From contig JAICJH010000002.1 of assembly GCA_025928545.1 (NCBI GenBank), forward strand, positions 62,001-126,000: DNA of 64,000 bases, in the 5' to 3' direction. The position numbers were made by a program, and so were the translations under genes. The notes under the pieces are model-generated. The model was not told where the DNA came from. It saw only the letters and a list, made by a program, of their open reading frames with translations, and made no database searches. The DNA comes from Bryobacteraceae bacterium (GTDB taxonomy: Bacteria > Acidobacteriota > Terriglobia > Bryobacterales > Bryobacteraceae). Numbering within the stretch: position 1 is the stretch's first letter; every line of letters starts with the position of its first letter. Positions 53,763 through 62,928 of the stretch are shown here, piece after piece.

Positions 53763-56700
53763 GCAGCCGCTCCTTCGGCACCCCGGTGCTGGAACTTGAC
53801 GCTGACCAGTTTCGAGACACCGGCTTCCTGCATGGTGACGCCGTACATGGCCTGGGCAGACTCCATGGTTTTCTTGGAGTGCGTGATGATGACGAACTGC
53901 GTGTCGACCGACATTTCGACCAGGAGGCGCATCAGACGGCCGATGTTGGCTTCATCCAGCGGGGCATCCACTTCGTCGAGAACGCAGAACGGACTGGGCT
54001 GATATTTGAAGATCGCCATCAGAAGCGCGAGGGCGGTGAGGGCCTTCTCTCCGCCCGAGAGCAGCAGAACATTCTGCAGCTTCTTGCCGGGAGGCGAAGC
54101 GATCATGTCGATGCCGCTCTCGTTGATGTTCTCTTCGTCGGTCAGGCGCATTTCGCCGGCGCCGCCGCCGAACAGCGTCTGGAAGCACTGGCGGAAGTTC
54201 TCGTTGATGACCTTAAAGGCTTCCGAGAAGCGGGCCTTCGAGATTTCGTCGATTTCGCTGATCGCGGTTTCGGTATCGCGGATGGAATCGAGCAAATCCT
54301 GACGCTGGGTGCTGAGGAATTCCTGACGAAGGGAAGCTTCCTGGAATTCTTCGTAAGCGGTGGGATTTACGGCGCCGAGATTTTCGATTTTGGTGCGGGT
54401 TTCCTGATAGAGCGCTTCGGTGGCCTGGAGGACTTCGGGGGTGCAATCGGCCGGCGGTTCGAGCTCGGCCACGCCGAGGTTGAGTTCCTTGCGGCTGGTC
54501 TCGTCGAGGAACTGAAGTTCGGACTGTTTGCGCGTCAGCTCGATTTCAATTTCACCCTTGCGGTTGTGGGCGGTTTCGATGCGGGCGCGCAGGACCCGGA
54601 GAGATTCGTCGGCAGCGGCGAGCGTTTCGCGATGCTTCACATCTTCTTCGGCTAATTCGAGAACCGTGCGCTCACCGGCAGCGATCTGCTCGGCCAGGGC
54701 GGTCAGCTTCTGATCCAGTTCGATGTTTTCATTCAGGATGCGGGCACGGCTTTCACCCCAGCGCTGGACGTCTTCGCCCAGGGACCGGCGGCGATTCGAA
54801 GTCTGCTCAAACTGCTGGACAAGGCGGGCCAGCGCGGTGCGTTCGCCGCGATGGCGCTCTTCAACGCCCGCGAGATTGGCCCGCAGGACAGCATGTTCCT
54901 CACCGATGCGGTGGGCTTCCACCTGAGCGGCGTCAAGTTGCTCGCGGAGCGCTTCCAGCGCCTGTTCACGTTCGGCCCGCTCTGCTTCCTTCTGTTCGGC
55001 AATTGCAAGGTTCTTAGCGCGGGTTTCGTGGGCGCGCTCTTCTTCGCGCTTCAGACGATCCAGTTCCAGACGGGCTACGGAGACGCGGGAATTCGAGCGA
55101 TGAATCTCTTCAGCGGTGCGGCGCAGGTCGTGATCGAGCGAGACCGCTTCCTTTTCGCGCGCCTGCTGGAGCTGGCGGAGCCGTTCGAGTTCCGCGTTGA
55201 GCGCGGCCATTTCGCCTTCCATGGCCTGGAGCTCTGAGGTGCGGACCATCAGGGACTGTTCGCGTTCCTGGAACTGCTCGGCGTATTCGCGAAGTTCGCG
55301 TTTCAGTACGAGAGGGCCGCTGGATTGTTTGCGGCCACCGGTCAGCATGCGGCCGTGATAGGACTCGCCATCCGACAGCAGGAAATAGGCGTCCGGGTGG
55401 GCGTCCGCCATGGAACGGGCCTGATCGCGATCGGTTGCGAGATAGCAGTTTGCCAGGCGGGGCAGCGAATTGGTTTGGCCGGTTAAACCATTGGTAAAGT
55501 TGACGAAGCTGGACAGGCGGGGCAGATCACAAGCAGGAGCCAGTGCCACTGGCTCGGCGTGAGATTGGCCTTCAACGAGGAAGGTGGCCCGGCCCTGGAG
55601 ATCTGTGCGGAGCAGATCCATGCTGGTTTCGGCTTCGGCCCAATCTTTCACGACAACGTATTCGAGCTCATCGTGGAGGAATTCTTCGGTGGCGCGCTCC
55701 CATGCGGAATCGACTTCGACATAGTCGGCGAGCAGGCTGCCGTGCCCGAGGGCACCCAGCAACTGCTTGGTGGAATCGCTGGTATAGGTGTGATGCGAAA
55801 GAACGTTTTCGAGGGATTCACGCTGTGCGCGCAGGCGCGAACATTCGGCGCGGAGACCGTCGATCTGGACACGAAGTTCGGCGGCGGCGCTGCGGCGGCT
55901 GGCGAGTTCTTCCTCTGCGCCGAGGCGGTCCGTGGTGACGGTGGCGATCTCCATCTGGCGCTGGGTAGCGTGTTCGGAGAGCTGGAGTTTGACGGCGTCG
56001 AGGCGCTCGATTTCGGAAGCGGCGGCGGCTTCTTCCTTCTGGAGGCGGGTTCGTTCGCGCTCGATGCCGCTGAGATAGGTATCGGCCTGAGCAACCTGAT
56101 TGCGGACACCGGAGGCCTCGCCGAGAAGGCGGAGAATGACGTTGCGCGAACCGTCGATGACCTGTTCGGACTGGCGGATGCGGGCCTGGATTTCATCGCG
56201 GGAGCGATTCTTATCCATGAGGGCCGTGCGGAGGGACTGGATCTCTTTTTCGAGACCTTCGACGATTACGGCCAGCGCGGCACGCTCGGCTGCATTGTGT
56301 TCGAGCTGAGCTTCGAGGTTGATGGTTTCCTGCTCGGCTCCGCCCATACGTTGCTCGATGGAGGCCGCTTCGCGAACCTGCGATTCGAGACGTCCGCGAG
56401 TTTTGGCGGATTCGACATTCATGGCCGCAAGCTGGCGGCGGAACTCGGTGAGCTGGGCTTCGAGCGCGTAGAAGACTTCCTGCGTTTTCTGGCGGGCGGC
56501 GTCCTGATCGGCCGCTTCGGCACTGGCATCGCGCAGTTCCACGGAGGCGGCTTCCAGCGCGGTGGCGGAGCGCTCAGCTTCGTCCTTCAGCGTGACATAG
56601 CGGCCGGCGAGCACGGTGCGGAGCTGGCCCTCGAGTTCACCTTTGAGCTCCTGGTAGCGTTTGGTTTTGGAGGCCTGACGTTTGAGGGAATTGACCTGGC

Positions 56701-57481
56701 GGGTGACTTCTTCGAGGATGTCGAAAACGCGGGCGAGGTTCTGGCGGGCGCTTTCGAGCTTAGCTTCAGCGAGACGGCGGCGGGACTTGTACTTCGTGAT
56801 GCCGGCGGCTTCTTCGATGACGGCGCGGCGGTCATAGGGGCGGGAAGAGAGGATCTGGCCGATGCGCCCCTGTTCGATGATGGCGTAGCTTTCGGGTCCG
56901 AGACCGCTGCCCATGAAAATATCCTGAATGTCGCGAAGGCGCGCAATGCGGCCATCGATCAGGTATTCGCTTTCGCCGGAGCGGAACAGGCGGCGGGTAA
57001 TGGTGACTTCGCCCTGTTTGTTGCCCGGAAGGGTGACGACGCCGTGGCCGCTCGCAGTGTGGATTTCGTGGACTTTGGGCGCTTCGGGAATGGATTCGGG
57101 GGATTCCGCAGCGGCGGCAGTTTCAGTTGTTTCCGAGGCGCCTTCCGCTACTTCAACCGGCTGTTCGGTTTTCGGCTGATGGGTGGGGTCGATCAGAGGG
57201 AGCTGTTTGGCTTCCGGGTCGACCAAAACCATGGTGACCGAGGCCATGCCCAGCGGCTTGCGGGACTTGGTGCCGGCGAAGATGACGTCTTCCATGCGCG
57301 CGCCACGAAGAGACTTGGCGGACTGCTCGCCGAGAACCCAGCTGATGGCGTCGCTGAGATTGGACTTGCCGCAACCATTTGGACCGACGACCGCTGCGAT
57401 TCCGCCCCCGTTGAACTTGAGTTCCGTGCGGTCGCAGAAGGATTTGAATCCCTGGAGTTCGACCTTTTTCAGCTTCAGCAT
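53759..57481 (-). CDS. smc: chromosome-partitioning ATPase SMC
   Basis: 1240 residues, near normal, from ATG 57481 (MLKLKKVELQGFKSF) with AGAGGG upstream; an in-frame extension upstream is not SMC-like. Walker A GPNGCGKSNL (33-42), ABC signature LLSGGEKALTALAL, Walker B FCVLDEVDAPLDEAN. Two long coiled coils flank a hinge (LLGALGHGSLLADYVEVDSAW). An unusual ~55-residue Glu/Thr/Ala/Pro-rich insertion lies at about 90-155, between Walker A and the VTITRRLFRSGES strand. The stop overlaps the convergent GT-C gene. A GTATAC-type element and a 7-bp hairpin lie in its 5' region. Confidence 0.96.
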   Translation of the reverse strand: MLKLKKVELQGFKSFCDRTELKFNGGGIAAVVGPNGCGKSNLSDAISWVLGEQSAKSLRGARMEDVIFAGTKSRKPLGMASVTMVLVDPEAKQLPLIDPTHQPKTEQPVEVAEGASETTETAAAAESPESIPEAPKVHEIHTASGHGVVTLPGNKQGEVTITRRLFRSGESEYLIDGRIARLRDIQDIFMGSGLGPESYAIIEQGRIGQILSSRPYDRRAVIEEAAGITKYKSRRRLAEAKLESARQNLARVFDILEEVTRQVNSLKRQASKTKRYQELKGELEGQLRTVLAGRYVTLKDEAERSATALEAASVELRDASAEAADQDAARQKTQEVFYALEAQLTEFRRQLAAMNVESAKTRGRLESQVREAASIEQRMGGAEQETINLEAQLEHNAAERAALAVIVEGLEKEIQSLRTALMDKNRSRDEIQARIRQSEQVIDGSRNVILRLLGEASGVRNQVAQADTYLSGIERERTRLQKEEAAAASEIERLDAVKLQLSEHATQRQMEIATVTTDRLGAEEELASRRSAAAELRVQIDGLRAECSRLRAQRESLENVLSHHTYTSDSTKQLLGALGHGSLLADYVEVDSAWERATEEFLHDELEYVVVKDWAEAETSMDLLRTDLQGRATFLVEGQSHAEPVALAPACDLPRLSSFVNFTNGLTGQTNSLPRLANCYLATDRDQARSMADAHPDAYFLLSDGESYHGRMLTGGRKQSSGPLVLKRELREYAEQFQEREQSLMVRTSELQAMEGEMAALNAELERLRQLQQAREKEAVSLDHDLRRTAEEIHRSNSRVSVARLELDRLKREEERAHETRAKNLAIAEQKEAERAEREQALEALREQLDAAQVEAHRIGEEHAVLRANLAGVEERHRGERTALARLVQQFEQTSNRRRSLGEDVQRWGESRARILNENIELDQKLTALAEQIAAGERTVLELAEEDVKHRETLAAADESLRVLRARIETAHNRKGEIEIELTRKQSELQFLDETSRKELNLGVAELEPPADCTPEVLQATEALYQETRTKIENLGAVNPTAYEEFQEASLRQEFLSTQRQDLLDSIRDTETAISEIDEISKARFSEAFKVINENFRQCFQTLFGGGAGEMRLTDEENINESGIDMIASPPGKKLQNVLLLSGGEKALTALALLMAIFKYQPSPFCVLDEVDAPLDEANIGRLMRLLVEMSVDTQFVIITHSKKTMESAQAMYGVTMQEAGVSKLVSVKFQHRGAEGAAA

Positions 57482-57500
57482 TGATGCCCTCTCATATACA

Positions 57501-57518
57501 GACGCTCGGGGGAGCGTC
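57501..57518 (-). promoter_or_regulatory. 7-bp hairpin in the smc leader
   Basis: GACGCTC-N4-GAGCGTC, 20 bases upstream of the smc ATG and just ahead of its Shine-Dalgarno site. Might affect translation start or transcript stability. Confidence 0.4.
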
Positions 57519-57557
57519 ACCATACTAACCGCGTTTCGGGCAAAAGTAAAGTAGCAC

Positions 57558-57570
57558 GTATACCGTATAT
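57558..57570. promoter_or_regulatory. GTATACCGTATAT element upstream of smc
   Basis: Matches 12 of 13 bases of the 39135 element. It lies 77 bases upstream of the smc start, within the 249-base gap between smc and the PatZ-like gene. Reading leftward, TTGTGC-N17-ACATAT is a possible promoter overlapping it. That gap otherwise shows no gene. Confidence 0.35.
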
Positions 57571-57730
57571 GTGGATTTCTACAGGATATGCACAAGATGT
57601 TGTGGGTAGTGTGGAATTCGGATGCGCTGAATCGTACGCATTTTTGGCTTCTAGAGGCGTTCCCGCACACTGCGGGTGACAAGGTCCTCGGTAAGCTATT
57701 GATTTTAAATAAAGTGACCGTATTCCAGCG

Positions 57731-60451
57731 TCACAGCCGGAGCATCCCGCGTACGACGTCATCTTTGGCGGGCTGTAGCCCGAAGCCCAGGGCCCGGCAA
57801 ACTTCGAGCATCTGAGGATTCTCACCGGCAATCTCGACCGCGATCCGGCTTAGCTTTTCATGGCGGGCAATTTCCACCAGGCGTCGGGATATTTCGGAGC
57901 CCAGGCCACGGCCCTGATACGCATCGGCCGTCACTACGTTCAGTTCCGCCTCATCGGACCAATGCGCCTTGCTAAGGCGTCCCACCGCGAGAATCTCATT
58001 GCCGCGGGTAGCCACCAGAGCAATCTCGCGGTCATAATCCCCAAAGCATATGCGCACCAGCCGGTCATGCGCAGTTCGCGCGTCGAGCGGCAGCGGCTCG
58101 GCATAGCGTAGAAATACCGTCTTGCTGGAAAGCCGCGCATGAAAATCGACAATCAGGTTCTCGTCCTCAGGCCGGATGGGACGGATCAGAACGTCGCCGC
58201 CATCGTCAAAACCCCACGGCGCCACATATTGAATCGGATAGGGGCGGATTGCCGGTTCCGGCGCTTGTGCAACGTCGTTTCCGTGCAGAACCACCCGCGC
58301 GTCGAGCGCCAGTAAACCCTTTGCCGAAGCCATCAGAGGATTAATATCGATCTCGCTGATCCACTTCTGCTCCGTCACGAGCGAACTAAAACGCACCAGC
58401 AGCTTTTCCAGCGCTTCCATGTCCACCGGCGCCCGCCCGCGCACTCCGAGCAACGCCTGATAGATTTTCGTCCTTTCCATGAGCAAGCGCGCGAGAGTCG
58501 TATTCAGCGGCGGAAGGCCAATGGCGCGATCTTTGTAGATTTCCACCAGTTGTCCGCCGGTTCCGAACAGCAGGATGGGACCGAACTGGGCATCCACACT
58601 GGAGCCGAGGATCAATTCGTAGCCCTCGGCCTGCACCATGGGCTGCACCGTCACGCCGAGAAAATGATTTGCGCCAGCGATCCGCGTCACCGATTCCCGA
58701 ATCCTCTCGAACGCGCTCCGCACCGCGGCTTCGTCTTTCAGGTTCAGCTGGACGCCGCCCACATCGGTTTTGTGCGTGATGGTCTCCGAATGCAGTTTGA
58801 GAACGACGGGATAACCAACGGCGCCGGCAGCGATCACAGCCTGGTCGAGGCTGGTGGCAATTTCCGTACGAACCGTGGGAATTCCGTATGCGGTCAACAG
58901 CGCTTTTGATTCGGCCTCCGTTAGAATCGTTCGCCCCGTGGCGCGGATGCGGTCAATGGCTGCCGTGGCGCCGGCGCGGGTTGCCTGTTCCTCACCGCTA
59001 TCGCCTTCAAAAGCCATCGGAGTCTCGTACAGGGCTTTCAGGTTTTCGCTGTAGCTCGACATGAGCTGGAATACGCGGGCCGCCGAATCCGGGTAGCCGT
59101 AAGTCGGAATTCCGGCACTGCTCAGGATCGCGTCGCCGCGCGCGACGCCCGCACCTCCCATCCAGCTGGCAATTATGGGCTTGTCCGGAACCCGGGCGTA
59201 TTTCACCAGGGCTTCGGCAACCGACGTGGGGTCGGAAAGTCCGGTGGGCGCCAGGATCACGAGAACCCCGTCCGCCGATGGATCCTGTACAGCGAGATCC
59301 ATGGCCGCCGCATATCGTTCCGCTGTGGCATCGCCGAGAATGTCAATCGGATTCCGATGGCTCCAGTGGCTGGGCAGGATCTGGTTGAGTTGGCTCTCGG
59401 TGGCGGGAGTCAGTTCCGCCAGTTGGCCGCCATTGCTCAGCAATGCGTCGGTGGCCAGCACGGCAGGGCCACCTGCGTTGGTCACCATCATGAGCCTGGG
59501 TCCTCTGGGGCGCGGCTGTTTGTCGAGGACTTCGGAGAGATTGAACAACTCGGCAATTGTATCGACGCGAATCACACCGCATCGCCGGAACGCCGCATCC
59601 AGCACCTCATCCTGTCCGGTCAATGCGCCGGTGTGGGATGCCGCCGCCTTTGCCGCCGCCGCGGTTCTGCCGGGTTTGATCACGATGATTGGCTTGGATA
59701 ATGCGACTTCCCGAGCCGCGGACAGGAAGGCGCCCGCATCTCCCACGGATTCCATGTAGATTACGATGCTTCGGGTTTCGGGATCGTCCCCGAGATAACG
59801 GATCAGATCTCCCCAACCCACATCGAGCATGGAACCCACCGAGACAAACGCGCTGAAGCCGACCATTTCGCTCTGGCTCCAGTCGAGGATGGCGGTACAC
59901 AATGCGCCGCTCTGGCTGATGAAGCCAAGGTGTCCCGGACGCGCCATGGTCCTCGCGAACGTTGCATTCAAACCATGCAGTGGACTCATGAGGCCCAGGC
60001 AGTTCGGCCCGACGATGCGCATCCCGCTCTGACGCGTCTCCGCCAGGATCTGCCGCTCGAGGTCCGCCCCGAGCGCACCAACCTCGCGGAACCCCGCAGA
60101 GATGATGATGGCGTTGCCGATTCCCGCTGCAACGCATTCCTGCACAACACCAGGAACCGTTCTGGCGGGCGTGGCAATCACCGCCAGGTCCAGTGCGGAC
60201 GGGATCGCGCCCACATTCGGGTAGCACGGCAGACCGAGGACCGTGGCGCGTTTGGGATTCACCGGAAAGACGCTGCCGCCGAACGGGGTTGCGATGAGGT
60301 TCGCGACTATCGACCGGCCGACACCCGTGTGATCTTCGGTAGCCCCGATCACCGCAACATTTCGTGGCCTGAAGAATCCGGACAGCGGCGCCCTGCGTCC
60401 CGGAGATATTTCGACATCTACGGGTTCAGAACCTACGGCGGATTCGGTCAT
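57731..60451 (-). CDS. acyl-CoA synthetase/GNAT fusion (PatZ/Pat type)
   Basis: 906 residues. Domains in order: CoA-binding ([18 protein letters not shown]), succinyl-CoA-ligase-like with the phospho-His motif [14 protein letters not shown]-grasp ([35 protein letters not shown]), and a C-terminal GNAT acetyltransferase (from about 735; [21 protein letters not shown] for acetyl-CoA binding). This is the bifunctional acetate-CoA-ligase-like/GNAT family that includes PatZ/YfiQ, protein lysine acetyltransferases that silence acetyl-CoA synthetase. In those the ligase part senses metabolites; whether it is active here is not known. Confidence 0.93.
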   Translation of the reverse strand: MTESAVGSEPVDVEISPGRRAPLSGFFRPRNVAVIGATEDHTGVGRSIVANLIATPFGGSVFPVNPKRATVLGLPCYPNVGAIPSALDLAVIATPARTVPGVVQECVAAGIGNAIIISAGFREVGALGADLERQILAETRQSGMRIVGPNCLGLMSPLHGLNATFARTMARPGHLGFISQSGALCTAILDWSQSEMVGFSAFVSVGSMLDVGWGDLIRYLGDDPETRSIVIYMESVGDAGAFLSAAREVALSKPIIVIKPGRTAAAAKAAASHTGALTGQDEVLDAAFRRCGVIRVDTIAELFNLSEVLDKQPRPRGPRLMMVTNAGGPAVLATDALLSNGGQLAELTPATESQLNQILPSHWSHRNPIDILGDATAERYAAAMDLAVQDPSADGVLVILAPTGLSDPTSVAEALVKYARVPDKPIIASWMGGAGVARGDAILSSAGIPTYGYPDSAARVFQLMSSYSENLKALYETPMAFEGDSGEEQATRAGATAAIDRIRATGRTILTEAESKALLTAYGIPTVRTEIATSLDQAVIAAGAVGYPVVLKLHSETITHKTDVGGVQLNLKDEAAVRSAFERIRESVTRIAGANHFLGVTVQPMVQAEGYELILGSSVDAQFGPILLFGTGGQLVEIYKDRAIGLPPLNTTLARLLMERTKIYQALLGVRGRAPVDMEALEKLLVRFSSLVTEQKWISEIDINPLMASAKGLLALDARVVLHGNDVAQAPEPAIRPYPIQYVAPWGFDDGGDVLIRPIRPEDENLIVDFHARLSSKTVFLRYAEPLPLDARTAHDRLVRICFGDYDREIALVATRGNEILAVGRLSKAHWSDEAELNVVTADAYQGRGLGSEISRRLVEIARHEKLSRIAVEIAGENPQMLEVCRALGFGLQPAKDDVVRGMLRL

Positions 60452-60518
60452 AAATCCAGCCTAACGTAGACGGATTTCAGGTCAGCGTGCCATATGCGAT
60501 CCTCGCCCCTGAGTAAGC

Positions 60519-62624
60519 TCAGATCGAAAGGCCCGGATCGCCCTCAATAACTTGTTGGCGCAGCAACGGCCGCTCTCCCGGTTTCCAGAGCGATGCCGTG
60601 TGGACGACCCGGTAGCGAAGAGGACCACCATCGGGACGATCACTGCGCGTGATCGGGCGGGGAATGCAGACGAACTCGGTCCGCATTTCATCGACGGTGA
60701 GCCGCACTGTCGCATAGCCGTGACCGCCCATATCCACGAATTCCAGGTGCGGTGAAAGATTCGGATTGGAAAGAGCGTGAGCGCGGGTCAGGTCGAAGCT
60801 CCTGGCGTATTCGAGGCACGAGCGGACACCGTGCTTGAGCAGCATGTTGTAGGTCCATGCGGGTTTGCGCTCTGTCCGATCACCCCCGGGTCGATCACTC
60901 CCGAGCCGATCACCCCCGAGTCGATCGGCCAGGAACAGTGAACGGAGCGGATGATTTTTTGGAAGATTGTGCTCAAAAGCCTCCATCGCCCCGGGGCTGG
61001 CCAGCGAAGCGCCGACGAAACTGATCCCGACCGGCTCAAACCTGGCGGGTGGCAATCGGGATGCGGCATAGCCAGCCCAAAAGCTGTGACGGTCGCCCGA
61101 TACGATTGCGAACCCGGTGATCTTTGAATCGCGGACGAGGTCATAGATTTCCCCGCGCTCGTGATAGGCGCTGCCCCAGTCGCCGCTGCCGATCTGTGCG
61201 AAGGTGTCGGCCGGCCACTGTTGCTTCGTCAGTCCATCCGGAAGGTTCTGCGGATCGGCCCGCAAATCGAGAGTGCCCTGCGAATTGCCCCATATCTTCC
61301 ACGTGGCCGAGGACTCGCGCAGCTGGCGCATAAACCATTGCTTCTGACGGGTACCGAGTATCGAGCGCGGCGGTGAATCCTTTCGCGGATTCGGGATGGT
61401 TTTATCGCCAAAGCTGAGTTCTGCAGGCGGAGTGCCGCCGTTGCAGGTACGGCCCGCATCGAGTGCGATCATCGCCGGTTCCGAGAACATCCCGTTGAAC
61501 GCCGGATCGTATATTTTGTCAATACCCTCGGCATCGGTCGGGTCGCCGCCGCAGAAGCTGTGCTGGTCGGTAAGAATGAGATCGAGGTGCCGGCCGTAGC
61601 GAAAAGTCCGATAGCCGATCAGGCTGTTGATGGCCTTTAGATTGTTGGGTTCGAGCCCGAGGCCACTCTCGTCCCATTTTTCTATCGGCACATTTTTCAC
61701 CGCCACCGCGCCGAACGTATCGAGCGAGCCACTCGGCGCCTTCACGCGGGCGGGAATATATTCGAACCATGCCCGGTTGGCGGCGACCTTGACCGTCTGG
61801 CCTGGTTGCGGAGGGCCCCCTGCCTGGACGATACTCTGGCGGCCCTGCCAGGAGAATTCGTGATTGTCCCAGATGCAGACGAAAGGCCAACGTGCACGGG
61901 CGTCCTGCAGGTCGGGATCGGCGAGGTAGCCTTTGTAGACGACGCGATAGCCGTCGACTGTCAGCGGGTAATGAAATTTGCCGGTTTGGCCGCCATTGGG
62001 AATCCGGCCAACGTCGTAGATCGTGCGGTCGTACCGCGTCGGCGTCTCGTCGGGATATTGGACGACTTCATAAATGAAATCACCGAGGTGGAGAATGAAA
62101 CCGAGTTGATCGGCGGATCCCGCTCGCTCATCTTCAAAGATCATCCGGCGATAGCCATTGAGCTTGCCTTCATTCACGCTCTGGCAACTGACAAAAGCAA
62201 AATTGACCGGCCGTGGATTGTTCGTCGTCGGCGCGGTGATCGTCCGGCCGATGCGGCTACCGTTCCCATCTCCGTCGGCGAAGCGGTACCAGTAGACGCG
62301 CGCGGGCTTGAGATGACCGACCAGCACGCGTGTCGTCCAATCCGATTCCGCTGACACCGGCGCGGATGCCTTTACGACGACCCGCTCGAACGCATCATCC
62401 TCGGCAACCTCCAGTGTGAGATCATGCCGCGCGCCCGACTTGAACGGCCGCCGAGTCCAGAGGATAACGCTGCTCGGATCTGGATCGCCGGACGCGACGC
62501 CCTCCGGATAAAGGTCGCGCCGCTCACGCCAGCCGGTGGTTGACGCTCGAGCCGATCCACCCCACGCCAGCGAGGCTCCCATCGTCGCGGCCAATTGAAG
62601 GAACTCGCGTCGATTGGGTGTCAT
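60519..62624 (-). CDS. phoD: PhoD-family alkaline phosphatase/phosphodiesterase
   Basis: 701 residues. Twin-arginine signal (NRREFLQLAATMGASLA). N-terminal Fn3-like PhoD domain, then the metallophosphatase core with GDFIYE, IWDNHEFSWQ and VSGDRHSFW. PhoD enzymes use Fe3+ and Ca2+ to cleave phosphate mono- and diesters outside the cytoplasm. Longer than Bacillus PhoD. A short Asp/Arg/Gly-rich stretch late in the protein is made of 15-bp tandem repeats (60877-60921). Probable role in phosphate scavenging in soil. Confidence 0.93.
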   Translation of the reverse strand: MTPNRREFLQLAATMGASLAWGGSARASTTGWRERRDLYPEGVASGDPDPSSVILWTRRPFKSGARHDLTLEVAEDDAFERVVVKASAPVSAESDWTTRVLVGHLKPARVYWYRFADGDGNGSRIGRTITAPTTNNPRPVNFAFVSCQSVNEGKLNGYRRMIFEDERAGSADQLGFILHLGDFIYEVVQYPDETPTRYDRTIYDVGRIPNGGQTGKFHYPLTVDGYRVVYKGYLADPDLQDARARWPFVCIWDNHEFSWQGRQSIVQAGGPPQPGQTVKVAANRAWFEYIPARVKAPSGSLDTFGAVAVKNVPIEKWDESGLGLEPNNLKAINSLIGYRTFRYGRHLDLILTDQHSFCGGDPTDAEGIDKIYDPAFNGMFSEPAMIALDAGRTCNGGTPPAELSFGDKTIPNPRKDSPPRSILGTRQKQWFMRQLRESSATWKIWGNSQGTLDLRADPQNLPDGLTKQQWPADTFAQIGSGDWGSAYHERGEIYDLVRDSKITGFAIVSGDRHSFWAGYAASRLPPARFEPVGISFVGASLASPGAMEAFEHNLPKNHPLRSLFLADRLGGDRLGSDRPGGDRTERKPAWTYNMLLKHGVRSCLEYARSFDLTRAHALSNPNLSPHLEFVDMGGHGYATVRLTVDEMRTEFVCIPRPITRSDRPDGGPLRYRVVHTASLWKPGERPLLRQQVIEGDPGLSI
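60877..60921. repeat. three 15-bp in-frame tandem repeats in phoD
   Basis: Units of CGATCACYCCCGRGY repeat three times, plus a fourth partial start. They code D-R-[LP]-G-[GS] pentads without breaking the frame. A length-variable minisatellite is possible. Confidence 0.75.
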
Positions 62625-62928
62625 CGTCTATCCCCTTCGAATTCTCTGCGCGTACAAGGCAAAGTGATTTGAACTTCGAGCCGAAATAATTAATAGTAGC
62701 TGCAATCGTAAGACTGCTGGTCGCGCGATGAGATCGCGCTGCCCTCCGGCGCACGGTGCCGCGTCGCGCCAGATATCATCTATCATCGCCGCGACCATCT
62801 TGGTGTTCAATCTCAAAGCGAAGCGCCTGATATTTCAGGACTAAACGCCAGACCTGGGTGGTAAAATCTAGTTCGATAAACGCAGGACTTGTCCGAGTTT
62901 TTAGTCCTCAGCGCGGGAGCCCGTCCAA
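62625..62928. promoter_or_regulatory. divergent region with alternative inverted repeats
   Basis: 304 bases between divergent phoD and the exported hydrolase. It contains CCTGA-TATT-TCAGG (62826-62839) and AGGACTAAA (62837-62845) complementary to TTTAGTCCT (62900-62908). The two structures share bases 62837-62839, so they exclude each other. No clear promoter or gene. Confidence 0.35.
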
